Below are positions 1 through 10,488 of a DNA stretch of 64,000 nucleotides, one piece after another. The stretch's first letter is position 1, and each line of letters opens with the position of its first letter. Source of the stretch: Arthrobacter sp. StoSoilB5 (GTDB lineage Bacteria > Actinomycetota > Actinomycetes > Actinomycetales > Micrococcaceae); NCBI RefSeq assembly GCF_019977235.1, contig NZ_AP024646.1, positions 4,402,001-4,466,000 on the forward strand. Direction: 5' to 3'. The notes below the pieces were generated by a model. It did no database searches. It was not told where the DNA came from and saw only the letters and a list, made by a program, of their open reading frames with translations. The position numbers were made by a program, and so were the translations under genes.

Positions 1-773
1 GGGCGGGCACCCAGTCCGCGCTCGGCAGCGTTCTTGTCGCCATAGAAGCGAAGCCCCCCGGAGGCGAATACGCGCTCGGGGACATCGTTGATCCACCAGT
101 TGACGAGGTCGAAGTGGTGGGAGGCTTTGTGGATGAGCAGGCCGCCGGAGTTCTTCTTCTCACGGTGCCAGCGGCGGAAGTAGTCCGCGCCGTGCACAGT
201 GTCCAGCACCCAGCTGAAATCGATGGACGTGACCTTGCCGATCACGCCGTTCTGGATGATCTCCTTGAGCGCGGTGTTACGGGGCGAGTAACGGTAGTTG
301 AACGTGACGACGACGTTCCGACGGGTTTCTGCCACGGCGGCGGTGATGCGGCGGCAGCCCTCAACATCGATCGTCAACGGCTTTTCAACCACGACGTCGG
401 CACCCGCCTCGAGCGCTTCGACGATGTAGTCCGCGTGGGTGTAGTCGGGCGTTGTGACAATGACGCGCTCGATGCCGTTGGCCTGGATAAACTCCGTTAG
501 CTTTGCCGGCTCGAAGGATGCCACTGGCCCGGCGCCGCCCAATTCCTTGATGAGTTCCTGGTAAAACTCCACGCGGCCTTGGTTCACGTCTGAGAGCGCG
601 ACGAGGTCAGCCACGTCTGCGTGCTGCCCATAGATCGCGCGAATGTACATGTCGGAGCGGCCACCGGTGCCGATAAGGGCAATACGGGTCCTATGACGGA
701 CAGTGCCTGCGTCGGCCGAGGCGGAAGTCTCGGCCGCGGATGAATGGGTCTCGGCGGTGTCGACGTTGACCAT
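1..773 (-). CDS. Gfo/Idh/MocA family oxidoreductase (3' end outside window)
   Basis: This is an NAD(P)-dependent oxidoreductase of the Gfo/Idh/MocA family, usually acting on sugars, inositols or their derivatives. About 257 codons are present and the gene runs off the left edge. After a Ser/Ala/Glu-rich leader of about 30 residues comes a Rossmann fold with IALIGTGGRS at residues 31-40, then the family EKP motif at 130-132. The ATG at 773 follows a good ribosome binding site (AAAGGGG). It diverges from a LacI regulator across a near-perfect operator at 840-857, so that regulator probably controls it. The substrate cannot be told from the sequence. The family call is firm. Confidence 0.9.
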   Translation of the reverse strand, partial: MVNVDTAETHSSAAETSASADAGTVRHRTRIALIGTGGRSDMYIRAIYGQHADVADLVALSDVNQGRVEFYQELIKELGGAGPVASFEPAKLTEFIQANGIERVIVTTPDYTHADYIVEALEAGADVVVEKPLTIDVEGCRRITAAVAETRRNVVVTFNYRYSPRNTALKEIIQNGVIGKVTSIDFSWVLDTVHGADYFRRWHREKKNSGGLLIHKASHHFDLVNWWINDVPERVFASGGLRFYGDKNAAERGLGAR

Positions 774-839
774 GGGAATGCCCCTTTCAAAAGGCAGAAG
801 TGAACCGCTTGACGGCCCGGCGTGATCTGGGAAGAATCA

Positions 840-857
840 TGAGAAAGCGTTTTCTCA
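840..857. promoter_or_regulatory. LacI-type operator in divergent promoter region
   Basis: TGAGAAAGCGTTTTCTCA is an 18-bp inverted repeat with 7-bp perfect arms and a central CG, the usual shape of a LacI-family operator. It sits between the oxidoreductase (starts at 773) and the LacI regulator (starts at 953), so one site could control both genes. Binding by the neighbouring regulator is inferred. Confidence 0.75.
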
Positions 858-952
858 GAGCGTTATAAGCTTTGTATCAAGACTCTGGCGGTTCCGTCAA
901 CCATTGCCCCAACGCAGGGGCAGCACGCGGACAGCCAACCGGAAGGGGCAAC

Positions 953-1984
953 ATGGCACGGAGGAACACCAATCGGCGCGTTGGCATCGCCGACGTCGCG
1001 GAGATGGCCGGCGTCTCGCACGCCACAGTGTCCCGCGTCATGAACGGTAACGCCGCCGTGGATCCCGGCATCGCCGCCCGCGTCCGGGCCGCAGCAACCG
1101 AACTCAAATACCAGCCCAACCCCGTCGGACGAAGCCTGGCCTTGGGGAAGACCGACACCATCGGCATTGTTGTCCCGGATCTGGCCAACCCCACCTTCCA
1201 GGCCATCCTGCGCGGGCTCAGCATTGCAGCAGCCCAGGACGGCTACCGCGTTCTGATCGCGGACTCCTCCGAGGTAACCAGCGAGGAAGCAATCCTTGCC
1301 GGAGAAGCCCGTCGCCGCTGTGATGGAGTAGTGCTCTGTGCACCCCGCATGAGCGATGCCGAACTTGAAGAACTGGCACCTACCCTGCACCCCTTGGTAC
1401 TGATCAACCGCACCACGGTGGCCACCAACACTCCAAGCCTCAGCGTCGACTACGGCCAAGGCATCCAGGAACTGGCACAGCACCTCGTGACCTTGGGTCA
1501 CCGACGCCTTGCCTTCCTCTCCGGCCCGGAGCACAGCGCATCCAACCGCCAGCGGCTGGTTGGCCTGGAGCAATTCCGGAAGGAACACCCGGAGATCGAG
1601 CTCCAGATGCTCCACGGCGGATCCAACTTCGATTCCGGCCATGAATCAACAGAGGCCATCATCGCCAGTGGGGCCACGGGCATCCTGGCCTTTAACGATC
1701 TCGTCGCCATGGGCTTGCTGAGCGGCCTGCACGAGCGTGGAGTGCGGGTACCGCAGGACATCTCGGTGACGGGCTTCGACGATATCCCGTTCGCCAAGTA
1801 CACAACTCCCCCACTGACCACCGCCGCCGTGCCCATCAACGAGCTCGGGAGCCTGGCGTGGCGCAGGATGCGGGAGCAGATCCAGCAAGCAGGCGAGTCG
1901 ACCACGCAGGCCCAGGATGAATTTTCCCCGCGGATGGAAATCCGCAAGAGCACTGCAGCCCCGGCACTCAACCCCGCGAGGTGA
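953..1984 (+). CDS. LacI-family transcriptional regulator
   Basis: A 343-residue LacI/GalR repressor. The N-terminal helix-turn-helix and hinge (GIADVAEMAGVSHATVSRVM, about residues 10-29) are followed by a periplasmic-binding-protein-like effector domain ending in the family motif GFDDIPFAKY. I chose the ATG at 953 because it follows GGAAGGGG and puts the helix-turn-helix at the N-terminus; an in-frame extension to 872 would run into the operator region. It diverges from a sugar-type oxidoreductase and probably represses it through the palindrome at 840-857. The inducer is unknown. A strong hairpin follows directly after the stop. Confidence 0.93.
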   Translation: MARRNTNRRVGIADVAEMAGVSHATVSRVMNGNAAVDPGIAARVRAAATELKYQPNPVGRSLALGKTDTIGIVVPDLANPTFQAILRGLSIAAAQDGYRVLIADSSEVTSEEAILAGEARRRCDGVVLCAPRMSDAELEELAPTLHPLVLINRTTVATNTPSLSVDYGQGIQELAQHLVTLGHRRLAFLSGPEHSASNRQRLVGLEQFRKEHPEIELQMLHGGSNFDSGHESTEAIIASGATGILAFNDLVAMGLLSGLHERGVRVPQDISVTGFDDIPFAKYTTPPLTTAAVPINELGSLAWRRMREQIQQAGESTTQAQDEFSPRMEIRKSTAAPALNPAR

Positions 1985-1987
1985 CAT

Positions 1988-2022
1988 TTAATGCCAATGT
2001 TCCCGAGGAACATTGGCATTAA
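1988..2022. terminator. Bidirectional hairpin between convergent genes
   Basis: A perfect 16-bp inverted repeat (TTAATGCCAATGTTCC and its complement) encloses a 3-nt loop. It lies just after the LacI stop and just before the 3' end of the convergent GntR gene. A/T bases at both stem feet would suit termination in either direction. Confidence 0.75.
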
Positions 2023-2025
2023 TTG

Positions 2026-2724
2026 TCATCTCGGCGCGTGTTCCGACCCCAGTCCGGCCTCTTTGTAGAAGCCTTCGATGTGGGCGGCCACAAGCTCCGC
2101 CGCCCGGCCGCCGTCGTTCGCGTTCACAGCCGCAAGAATCGCGCGGTGTTCCGCTCGAAGCCTGCCTGAAGTGGCATTCCAGTCGGGAAGGTTTCCAGTG
2201 AGCTTCCCGGCGTAGTTTTCGATTGCCCCACGCAGTGACGCCATCATGGCGCTGACCACGGTATTCCCGGCAGCCTGTGCCAGGGCGACGTGGAACCGGG
2301 CGTCGAGCGCCAGGAACGTTTCGATGTCCGGACTATGGTCCATTTGCTCGAGCAGGGCAGCAGCCTCATCGAGGGCCGGGGCGCCAACCTTGGCCCGCGC
2401 CGCTGCCCATGATTCGAGCAGCACGCGGGTCTCCACGATGTCGGCCACTGGAAGGTGGCGCGTTGCCACGTGGAGGCGGAGCGTGGAGCCCAACGCTGAG
2501 CCGGGCTCAGCAATCACTACGGTCCCTGCGTCCTTTCCCGAACCAACGCCCGCACGGACAACACCCATTGCCTCGAGAATCCTCACGGCCTCACGCACGG
2601 AGGTCCGCGAAACCTGCAGTTGCTCCGCCAGGGCCCGCTCGCCCGGGAGGCGTCCTCCGAGGGCGAGGTGGCCATCGGATAGCTGCTCTTCTATCCACTG
2701 CAGGACTAGTTCGTGGGTACGCAT
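2026..2724 (-). CDS. GntR/FadR-family regulator of the lactate gene
   Basis: A 232-residue FadR-subfamily GntR regulator. A winged helix-turn-helix (LPGERALAEQLQVSRTSVRE, about residues 26-45) is followed by a Gly-rich wing and an all-helical FCD effector domain. It diverges from lldD, and the space between them holds three TGGT-N3-ACCA palindromes, the recognition shape of FadR-type regulators. It is therefore probably an LldR/PdhR-like lactate-responsive repressor of lldD that also controls itself. The function is inferred from neighbourhood and operators; the family is certain. Confidence 0.9.
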   Translation of the reverse strand: MRTHELVLQWIEEQLSDGHLALGGRLPGERALAEQLQVSRTSVREAVRILEAMGVVRAGVGSGKDAGTVVIAEPGSALGSTLRLHVATRHLPVADIVETRVLLESWAAARAKVGAPALDEAAALLEQMDHSPDIETFLALDARFHVALAQAAGNTVVSAMMASLRGAIENYAGKLTGNLPDWNATSGRLRAEHRAILAAVNANDGGRAAELVAAHIEGFYKEAGLGSEHAPR

Positions 2725-2740
2725 AACGGAATACTAGTTG

Positions 2741-2757
2741 ATGTGGTCCAACCACAT
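2741..2757. promoter_or_regulatory. FadR-type operator 1
   Basis: ATGTGGT-CCA-ACCACAT is a perfect palindrome with 7-bp arms and matches TGGT-N3-ACCA. It lies just upstream of the GntR gene start at 2724, so it is the site nearest the regulator. Confidence 0.8.
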
Positions 2758-2766
2758 GGCTTACAG

Positions 2767-2781
2767 TGTGGTTAGACCACA
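2767..2781. promoter_or_regulatory. FadR-type operator 2
   Basis: TGTGGT-TAG-ACCACA is a perfect palindrome with 6-bp arms, centred 25 bp from operator 1. It lies midway between the divergent GntR and lldD genes. Confidence 0.8.
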
Positions 2782-2794
2782 GTGGTAGGACCAC
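2782..2794. promoter_or_regulatory. FadR-type operator 3
   Basis: GTGGT-AGG-ACCAC is a perfect palindrome directly abutting operator 2, with centres 14 bp apart. It ends about 20 bp before the lldD start, so a bound repressor could also block translation initiation or early elongation. Confidence 0.75.
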
Positions 2795-2814
2795 AGAATT
2801 CAAGGGAGAACCGC

Positions 2815-4146
2815 ATGACCGACACCCTCGATCCGAAGCTCACAGCCGCCCCGGCCAATGCCGGCAGCGACCAAAACGTAAGCCGCCCACCCCAGCCGAC
2901 GCCCGCCGTCGTGCGTCCTCCCGCACTGAAGCGGCGCATCCCCAAAGTGTCGGACCTGGCGCCGCTCATGCAGTTCAAGAAGCCCGAATTCAGCAAGGCC
3001 GCCCGACTGAAGCGCGCCAGCACCATCTGGGAGCTGCGCGACATCGCCAAGCGCCGCACTCCGCAGGCCCCCTTCGACTACACCGACGGCGCCGCTGAAG
3101 CCGAGATCACGCTGCGCAGGGCCCGTCAGGCGTTCCAGGACATTGAGTTCCGACCCGGGATCCTTCGCAACGTTTCCAGGATCGACCTCCGCACCGACAT
3201 CCTGGGTAAGGAATCGCGCCTCCCCTTCGGGATCGCACCCACCGGATTCACGCGCATGATGCAGTCCGAAGGCGAATACGCAGGCTCGCAGGCCGCGGAA
3301 GCAGCGGGTATCCCCTACACGCTGTCCACGATGGGCACGGCCTCGATCGAAGATGTCGCGGCTGCCGCTCCGAATGGCCGGAACTGGTTCCAGCTGTATT
3401 TGTGGACGGACCGTGACCGCTCGCTGGAGCTGATTGAGCGCGCCGCCAAAGCAGGCAACGATACCCTCATGGTCACCGTGGACACCGCGGTTGCCGGCGC
3501 CCGCCTGCGCGATGTCCGCAACGGCATGACCATCCCGCCGGCATTGACCCTGAAGACAGTCCTTGACGCGTCGTACCGCCCGGCATGGTGGTTCAACTTC
3601 CTGACGCATGAGCCGCTGACCTTCGCCTCGCTCTCGCGGTATACGGGAACAGTGGCGGACCTGATCAACTCGATGTTCGACCCCACGTTGACCTACGAGG
3701 ACCTCGACTGGCTGCGCGAAACCTGGAAGGGCAAGCTCGTGGTCAAGGGCATCCAGACCGTGGAGGACGCCCGCAAGGTGGTGGACCACGGCGCCGATGG
3801 CATCGTCCTGTCCAACCACGGCGGCCGCCAGTTGGATCGGGCGCCTATCCCGTTCCATTTGCTGCCTGAAGTTTCGGCCGCCCTGAAGGCGGACAACAGC
3901 AAGGCCGCGATCATGTTGGATACGGGCATCATGAGCGGCGCGGATATCGTGGCAGGCCTGGCCTTGGGCGCCGACTTCGCCTTGATCGGCCGCGCATACC
4001 TCTACGGACTCATGGCCGGCGGACGCGAAGGCGTGGACCGTACCATCCAGATCCTGGAGAAGGACATGACCCGGACAATGGCACTGCTGGGCGTCACAAA
4101 GATCTCGGAACTGAACCCGGACCACGTGCGGCTTCTGCAGCGCTAA
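2815..4146 (+). CDS. lldD: L-lactate dehydrogenase (FMN-dependent, quinone-linked)
   Basis: FMN-dependent alpha-hydroxy-acid dehydrogenase of 443 residues that oxidises L-lactate to pyruvate and passes electrons to the respiratory chain. The FMN-binding barrel begins near residue 75 ([13 protein letters not shown]). The active-site segment [13 protein letters not shown] has its catalytic His near residue 335, and the C-terminal phosphate-binding part has [12 protein letters not shown] and GRAYLYGL. The N-terminus carries about 65 extra residues rich in Pro, Ala and Lys. The ATG at 2815 follows AAGGGAGAA; an earlier ATG at 2782 would lie inside operator 3. Control by the divergent GntR regulator through three operators is inferred. 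Other hydroxy acids are possible substrates. Confidence 0.9.
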   Translation: MTDTLDPKLTAAPANAGSDQNVSRPPQPTPAVVRPPALKRRIPKVSDLAPLMQFKKPEFSKAARLKRASTIWELRDIAKRRTPQAPFDYTDGAAEAEITLRRARQAFQDIEFRPGILRNVSRIDLRTDILGKESRLPFGIAPTGFTRMMQSEGEYAGSQAAEAAGIPYTLSTMGTASIEDVAAAAPNGRNWFQLYLWTDRDRSLELIERAAKAGNDTLMVTVDTAVAGARLRDVRNGMTIPPALTLKTVLDASYRPAWWFNFLTHEPLTFASLSRYTGTVADLINSMFDPTLTYEDLDWLRETWKGKLVVKGIQTVEDARKVVDHGADGIVLSNHGGRQLDRAPIPFHLLPEVSAALKADNSKAAIMLDTGIMSGADIVAGLALGADFALIGRAYLYGLMAGGREGVDRTIQILEKDMTRTMALLGVTKISELNPDHVRLLQR

Positions 4147-4162
4147 AGGCACCCATGCGGGT

Positions 4163-4206
4163 CGCAGCTAAGCGCGTTTTGAGGGCTCAAAACGCGCTTA
4201 GCTGCG
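4163..4206. terminator. 21-bp perfect inverted repeat between convergent genes
   Basis: Arms 4163-4183 and 4186-4206 are exactly complementary over 21 bp with only two bases between them. The repeat sits 16 bp after lldD and 19 bp before the 3' end of gdhA, so it can end both transcripts. A run of T and A in each arm substitutes for a classic U tail. Confidence 0.75.
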
Positions 4207-4225
4207 TATTAGTTGGGTAAGGGGG

Positions 4226-5677
<1,452 letters not shown>

Positions 5678-5785
5678 TTAACACAACCGTAGAAAAACCC
5701 CGGAAACGCAGGGAAACTTGACCCTAACAACACCTCACAAGGTGTCGAAGATCACGTTATTCGACCCTACTGGGTGGGGCGGTTC

Positions 5786-6364
5786 CTAGCGCTTTCGACC
5801 GAACTTGGGGAGATTGGGAAGGTTCGGGAGGTTGGCCAGCAGATCTGCGGCTCTGGTGGCAGCGCGGCCCACAGTCCGGCCAATCTGCTGCGGGACGGTG
5901 TCATCCGATGCCGGATCGACGGAGAGTGGCGTCCCACTCGAGTGGACTTTCACGGCCTGGCCAATGGCGTCGGCCCGCGTTGGGATGACATCCGGAATTG
6001 TGTCGGCAGGTTTCACAACCGACGCAGCGGCCACTGCTTCAGCGGCGGCCACGGGTTCCTGGGCTGCGTCCACGGAAGGTCCGACGGCGGTGGAAGCCGA
6101 GGGTCCGACGTCGAAAGTTTCCAGCCAACTGGCGACGCCGGCAAGCGGCTTGGGGTTCAGCGCGTAGTAGCGCTTCTGTCCCTGGGCGCGCATGCTGACG
6201 AGGTCAGCCTCGCGGAGCACCTTCAGATGCTTGGAGATCGTGGGCTGGCTTGCAGCCAGTTCTTCCACCAGTTCGCCTACAGCTTTATCCCCAGAGCGGA
6301 GTGAAACCAGGATATCTCGCCTGGTTGCCTCAGCTATGACGGCAAATACGTCGTCAGTCACCAT
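5786..6364 (-). CDS. ArsR-family winged-helix regulator with long C-terminal tail
   Basis: A 192-residue protein. Residues 1-75 are an ArsR-type winged helix (IAEATRRDILVSLRSGDKAV, then SQPTISKHLKVLREADLV and the wing QGQKRYYAL). The following 115 residues are Ala/Val-rich and end in a repeated LPN segment (NLPNLPNLPKFGRKR), whose role I cannot assign. No metal-binding ELCV-type Cys motif is present, so metal sensing is unlikely. The start is uncertain: ATG 6364 is very close to a GGGAGG, and the GTG immediately after it, at 6361, is better spaced. Targets are unknown. Confidence 0.8.
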   Translation of the reverse strand: MVTDDVFAVIAEATRRDILVSLRSGDKAVGELVEELAASQPTISKHLKVLREADLVSMRAQGQKRYYALNPKPLAGVASWLETFDVGPSASTAVGPSVDAAQEPVAAAEAVAAASVVKPADTIPDVIPTRADAIGQAVKVHSSGTPLSVDPASDDTVPQQIGRTVGRAATRAADLLANLPNLPNLPKFGRKR

Positions 6365-6520
6365 GCCTCCCACCCTAGCGACATATACGCCAAATGGCAT
6401 CCCTGTTTCGTGCCGCGACGGGGACGGATCGTTGACCCAACATGGGGCCGGTGCTACAACGGAGTCACGGTCCGTCCGGGCTGCCAGGCCCCGGCCGCCA
6501 ATCGCTCGGGGTGCAAGGCC

Positions 6521-6997
6521 ATGACTGACTATTTCCGACGTCAAATGTTTAACATCATCGCCGCGGTATTCCTGGCACTTTTCGTGTTCGTTTGGGCTGC
6601 CGTCCTGTTGCGCGTCGGAACCTGGGTGCCCACCGGCGGTGCGGTTGCCCCTGAACTCAATGGTGCCCTTGTGACAGCTGCAGGCGTCCTCGCCACGTCC
6701 CTGAGTTCCCTGACGGCATCCGCACTGGGCTTTACGATTTCCGAGGTTAAAAGGGACCAAGCCGAGGCTGGCCAGCCCAGCCCTCTTGTCAGCCCCACCG
6801 AGGTGGCCAACCGACTCTCTGGCCGGGTGATCTTCGCGATCATGGTCTACATGACCATGGGCATGCTGGTGTTGGTGCTGTGGCTGTTCAAAGGGCAAGC
6901 GTCCACGGACCTCATCGGCGCGTTTGCCTTGTCCTTGCTGGGATGGCTCGTGGGGGCAGCGGGCGTGGTGTTCCAGACGGAGAAGACCGGGCCGTAG
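6521..6997 (+). CDS. Small integral membrane protein, function unknown
   Basis: A 158-residue protein with about four hydrophobic segments: residues 9-30 (NIIAAVFLALFVFVWAAVLL), 45-65, 103-123 (VIFAIMVYMTMGMLVLVLWL) and 130-150. A short charged loop (SEVKRDQAEAG) lies in the middle. I recognise no catalytic motif. The ATG at 6521 is preceded by a GGGG tract; the longer frame to 6410 overlaps the divergent ArsR regulator. It may be controlled by that regulator, but only position suggests this. Confidence 0.7.
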   Translation: MTDYFRRQMFNIIAAVFLALFVFVWAAVLLRVGTWVPTGGAVAPELNGALVTAAGVLATSLSSLTASALGFTISEVKRDQAEAGQPSPLVSPTEVANRLSGRVIFAIMVYMTMGMLVLVLWLFKGQASTDLIGAFALSLLGWLVGAAGVVFQTEKTGP

Positions 6998-7046
6998 CAG
7001 GGTTGGGACGGTCGAATGGACCCCGAACAGCCTGGTCCACGAACAG

Positions 7047-8273
7047 CTAGTCGAACCAGGGATCCAGCCCGTACAAGGGGAATATCTCCTTGCGCGTAGC
7101 AATGACCGTCCGGTCCACCTCGTCTGCGGGGTCGTATCCAACTTCCCAGGAACGCCACCAGACGTCCACGTCATCGCTCATCGACTCCGGCGCCCAAACG
7201 CCGTAAGCCTCCCTGACATAGGTCCGCCAGGCCTCGGGAACGGGCGTGCTCAACGGGACCGGCCGCTGCGTCACCATCCCGATCAGATGGCTCCACGCGC
7301 GCGGCACAACACCCGTGATGTCATAGCCGCCTCCGCCGGTGGCTATCCACCGGTTTTCGCAGTACCTGGCGGCAAGGCTGGCGACGGCGCTGGCCGCCTC
7401 CCGCTGGCCGTCGACGCTGAGGTTGAGGTGCGTCAGCGGATCCAGGCGGTGCGAGTCACAGCCGTGCTGGCTGACAATCACCTCGGGATTGAACGCGCCA
7501 ACCAGCTGCGGCACCACCGCATGGAAAGCGCGCAGCCACGCGGCATCCCCCGTGAACGCCGGCAGCGCCACGTTCACAGCCGTCCCGGGCGCATCCGGGC
7601 CCCCCGTTTCATTCGCGAAACCCGTTCCCGGAAAGAGCGTGAGCCCCGATTCATGCAATGAAATGGTCATAACGCGGGGGTCATTCCAAAAAATGCTTTG
7701 CGTCCCATCGCCGTGGTGGGCGTCGACGTCGATACTCACGACGCGCCGCACACCGCCGTCCAGAAGCCGCTGGATGGCGATTGCGACGTCGTTATAGACG
7801 CAGAAGCCGCTGGCCCTTTCCCGCGCGGCATGATGCAATCCACCGCTGAAATTCACGGCGCGGACGGCTTGGCCAGAGAGGAGGGATTCAGCAGCCAACA
7901 GGGAACCGCCAGCGAGTCGGGCGCTGGCCTCGTGCATGCCGGCAAATGCGGGATCATCCTCGGTTCCGAGGCCCCGGTCTTCCTCGGGCATGGACGGATC
8001 CTGGCTGACGCGGCGCACCGCCTCGACGTACTCCGCGCTGTGCACCGAGCAAAGTTCGACGTCGGTGGCCAACTCAGGCGCCTCCACCGCCACATGGCTG
8101 TGGTCGAAAAGGCCTAGGGACTCCGCGAGCCTGGCCGTCAGTTCCAACCGCTGCGGGGCCATAGGATGGCTGGGACCAAAGTTGTAAGCAGTCATGGCTG
8201 GGTCCCACACCACCGTCGTTGGCAGTGCGGATCGCGTAATGCTGGAAGCAGTTGTTCCAAGCCCGGAGTTCAT
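7047..8273 (-). CDS. acuC: AcuC-like histone-deacetylase-fold protein
   Basis: A 408-residue zinc-dependent deacetylase of the arginase/deacetylase fold, AcuC type. Motifs visible in order are FSGGLHHA (about 145), IDVDAHHGDGTQ (about 178) with the metal-binding Asp/His, STHLNLS-like LTHLNLS (about 280) and TGGGGYD (about 305). In Bacillus subtilis AcuC removes acetyl groups from acetyl-CoA synthetase, and an acs gene lies 28 kb away in this window. The link here is inference. The start at 8273 keeps the first beta strand (TVVWDP); a later ATG at 8195 would remove it. Confidence 0.88.
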   Translation of the reverse strand: MNSGLGTTASSITRSALPTTVVWDPAMTAYNFGPSHPMAPQRLELTARLAESLGLFDHSHVAVEAPELATDVELCSVHSAEYVEAVRRVSQDPSMPEEDRGLGTEDDPAFAGMHEASARLAGGSLLAAESLLSGQAVRAVNFSGGLHHAARERASGFCVYNDVAIAIQRLLDGGVRRVVSIDVDAHHGDGTQSIFWNDPRVMTISLHESGLTLFPGTGFANETGGPDAPGTAVNVALPAFTGDAAWLRAFHAVVPQLVGAFNPEVIVSQHGCDSHRLDPLTHLNLSVDGQREAASAVASLAARYCENRWIATGGGGYDITGVVPRAWSHLIGMVTQRPVPLSTPVPEAWRTYVREAYGVWAPESMSDDVDVWWRSWEVGYDPADEVDRTVIATRKEIFPLYGLDPWFD

Positions 8274-8375
8274 CCAGAACAGGCTACCTGAGGCCGCACT
8301 GGACCACCGCCCGGTTACGCCGCAGGAATAGTGGTTTACTACTCAGGAAAGCATGTTCAACCGAGGAAGAACCCC

Positions 8376-9809
8376 ATGTCTCAAAGCCAGACGCGCTCCA
8401 CGAGCCCGGCCAACTGGCATCCCGGCCAGCAGGAACGTGAAGGTCTGTGGATTTTCACACGTGCGCGCGACTTCATCGACAACATCGCCAACACATCCCC
8501 GGCCCGTTTGGCCCTGGTCGCTTTCGCCGTGGTGATCCTGCTCTTCACAGGGTTGTTGTCCCTGCCGTTTTCCTCGGCTTCCGGCGAACCTACCCCCCTG
8601 CACCAGTCCATGTTCACGGCCGTTTCGAGTGTCTGTGTGACCGGCCTGACCGTGGTTTCCACCGCAACCCACTGGTCCTTCCTCGGCCAGCTCATTATTT
8701 TGGTGGGCATCTTTGTGGGCGGCCTCGGCACCTTGACCTTGGCGTCCCTGCTGGCGCTCATGGTCAGCAAGCGGCTTGGTGTCCGGGGCAAGCTCATCGC
8801 CCAGGAGGCCATGAACAATGCTGGCAGGCTGGGTGAAGTGGGTACCCTGCTACGCATCGTCATCGTGACCTCCGTGGTGATCGAGGGTGCCTTGGCGCTG
8901 GCCCTCGTCCCACGCTTCATGCTCCTTGGGGAGCCCTTCTGGCAATCGGTTTGGCACGGAGTCTTCTACTCGATTTCGTCCTTCAACAATGCCGGCTTTA
9001 CGCCGCACTCGGACGGAATTGTCCCCTACGAGACCGATCTCTGGATCCTGGTACCGCTCATGCTCGGCGTGTTCCTTGGCAGCCTCGGTTTCCCGGTAGT
9101 GATGGTGCTCCAGCAGAACGGCCTGAACTGGAAGAAGTGGAACCTCCACACCAAGCTCACCATCCAGGTGTCTTTCATCCTGCTGCTCGCCGGCACGGTC
9201 CTATGGGCCCTCATGGAATGGGACAACGTGCGGACCATCGCGCACATGGAATTCGGCGACAAGCTTATTCATTCCCTCTTTGCTTCCGTGATGACGCGTT
9301 CAGGCGGGTTCAATCTGGTGGACCAGAACCACATGGAATCCACCACGATGCTCCTCACGGATGCCCTCATGTTTGCCGGTGGCGGCTCGGCGTCCACGGC
9401 GGGCGGCATCAAGGTCACCACGATTGCGGTCATGTTCCTCGCCATCGTTGCCGAGGCCCGTGGCGATGCCGACGTGAAGGTATACGGCCGCACTATTCCC
9501 CAAGGCACCATGCGGGTGGCTATTTCGGTGATTGTTGCCGGCGCCACCCTTGTCTCGGTCGCGGCGTTCCTGCTGCTGTCCATCAGCGGCGCATCACTGG
9601 ACCGGGTGCTCTTTGAAACCATCTCCGCCTTTGCCACCGTGGGATTGAGCACGAACCTCAGCGCCGAGCTGCCGCCGTCGGGCGTTTACGTCCTGACCGC
9701 CTTGATGTTCGCAGGCCGCGTCGGCACCGTAACCCTCGCTGCCGGCCTGGCCCTGCGCCAACGCAGCCAGCTTTACCACTACCCGGAAGAGAGGCCAATC
9801 ATTGGCTAG
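8376..9809 (+). CDS. ktrB: Potassium uptake membrane subunit KtrB/TrkH family
   Basis: A 477-residue K+ (or Na+/K+) transporter of the Trk/Ktr/HKT family. The four pore-loop repeats are visible with their selectivity-filter glycines: SVCVTGLTV, SSFNNAGFTPH, MTRSGGFNLV and AFATVGLSTN, each between transmembrane pairs. A soluble N-terminal segment of about 45 residues precedes the first membrane helix. The ATG at 8376 follows GAGGAAG; the longer frame from 8331 has no better signal. It overlaps ktrA by 8 bases, so the two subunits are co-translated. Confidence 0.93.
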   Translation: MSQSQTRSTSPANWHPGQQEREGLWIFTRARDFIDNIANTSPARLALVAFAVVILLFTGLLSLPFSSASGEPTPLHQSMFTAVSSVCVTGLTVVSTATHWSFLGQLIILVGIFVGGLGTLTLASLLALMVSKRLGVRGKLIAQEAMNNAGRLGEVGTLLRIVIVTSVVIEGALALALVPRFMLLGEPFWQSVWHGVFYSISSFNNAGFTPHSDGIVPYETDLWILVPLMLGVFLGSLGFPVVMVLQQNGLNWKKWNLHTKLTIQVSFILLLAGTVLWALMEWDNVRTIAHMEFGDKLIHSLFASVMTRSGGFNLVDQNHMESTTMLLTDALMFAGGGSASTAGGIKVTTIAVMFLAIVAEARGDADVKVYGRTIPQGTMRVAISVIVAGATLVSVAAFLLLSISGASLDRVLFETISAFATVGLSTNLSAELPPSGVYVLTALMFAGRVGTVTLAAGLALRQRSQLYHYPEERPIIG

Positions 9810-10488
9810 TACCACAGGGGCGGCGAACCGCCCCGCCCACAACGCACCAGTGCTGGTCATTGGCCTTGGCCGGTTTGGATCGGCCACTGCCGAGCAACTG
9901 GTCAAGCAAGGCCGGGAAGTCCTGGCAATCGAGCGCGACCGCACTCTCGTCCAGAAATGGGCGCCCGTACTCACCCACGTGGTGGAGGCAGACGCCACCA
10001 ACATCGATGCCCTGCGCCAACTGGGGGCGCAGGAGTTCAGCTCGGCCGTGGTGGGTGTGGGCACATCGATCGAATCCTCGGTGCTCATCACGGTGAACCT
10101 GGTGGACCTGGGGATCCAGCATCTGTGGGTCAAGGCGATCACGCCTTCGCACGGAAAGATCCTCAGCAGGATCGGCGCCAACCACGTGATCTACCCGGAG
10201 GCCGATGCCGGCGTCCGGGCAGCACACTTGGTATCCGGGCGAATGCTGGACTTCATCGAGTTCGATGACGATTACGCAATCGTCAAGATGTATCCGCCCA
10301 AGGAGACCGTGGGCTTCACGCTGGAAGAGTCCAAGGTCCGCTCCAAATACGGCGTGACGATCGTAGGCGTGAAGACCCCCGGGGAGGACTTCACCTACGC
10401 GCGGCCCGAGACCAAGGTGTCCGGGCACGACATGTTGATCGTGTCCGGGCACGTCGATCTCCTGGAGCGCTTCGCGGCACGGCCCTAG
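9802..10488 (+). CDS. ktrA: Potassium uptake regulatory subunit KtrA/TrkA
   Basis: A 228-residue cytoplasmic RCK protein that gates KtrB. The N-terminal nucleotide-binding Rossmann fold shows VLVIGLGRFGSATAEQL (residues 17-33) and the acidic strand end AIERD. The C-terminal TrkA_C domain occupies roughly residues 145-228; in this family it can bind c-di-AMP. The start is TTG at 9802, inside the last codons of ktrB, after GGAAGAGAGG. A 58-bp tandem repeat begins at its stop codon. Confidence 0.92.
   Translation: MASTTGAANRPAHNAPVLVIGLGRFGSATAEQLVKQGREVLAIERDRTLVQKWAPVLTHVVEADATNIDALRQLGAQEFSSAVVGVGTSIESSVLITVNLVDLGIQHLWVKAITPSHGKILSRIGANHVIYPEADAGVRAAHLVSGRMLDFIEFDDDYAIVKMYPPKETVGFTLEESKVRSKYGVTIVGVKTPGEDFTYARPETKVSGHDMLIVSGHVDLLERFAARP

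Noticed and set aside
6365..7174. N-terminal extension of the ArsR protein over the membrane protein gene
   Set aside because: The winged helix begins at the ATG at 6364; the upstream part is antisense to a separate membrane protein and is low complexity.
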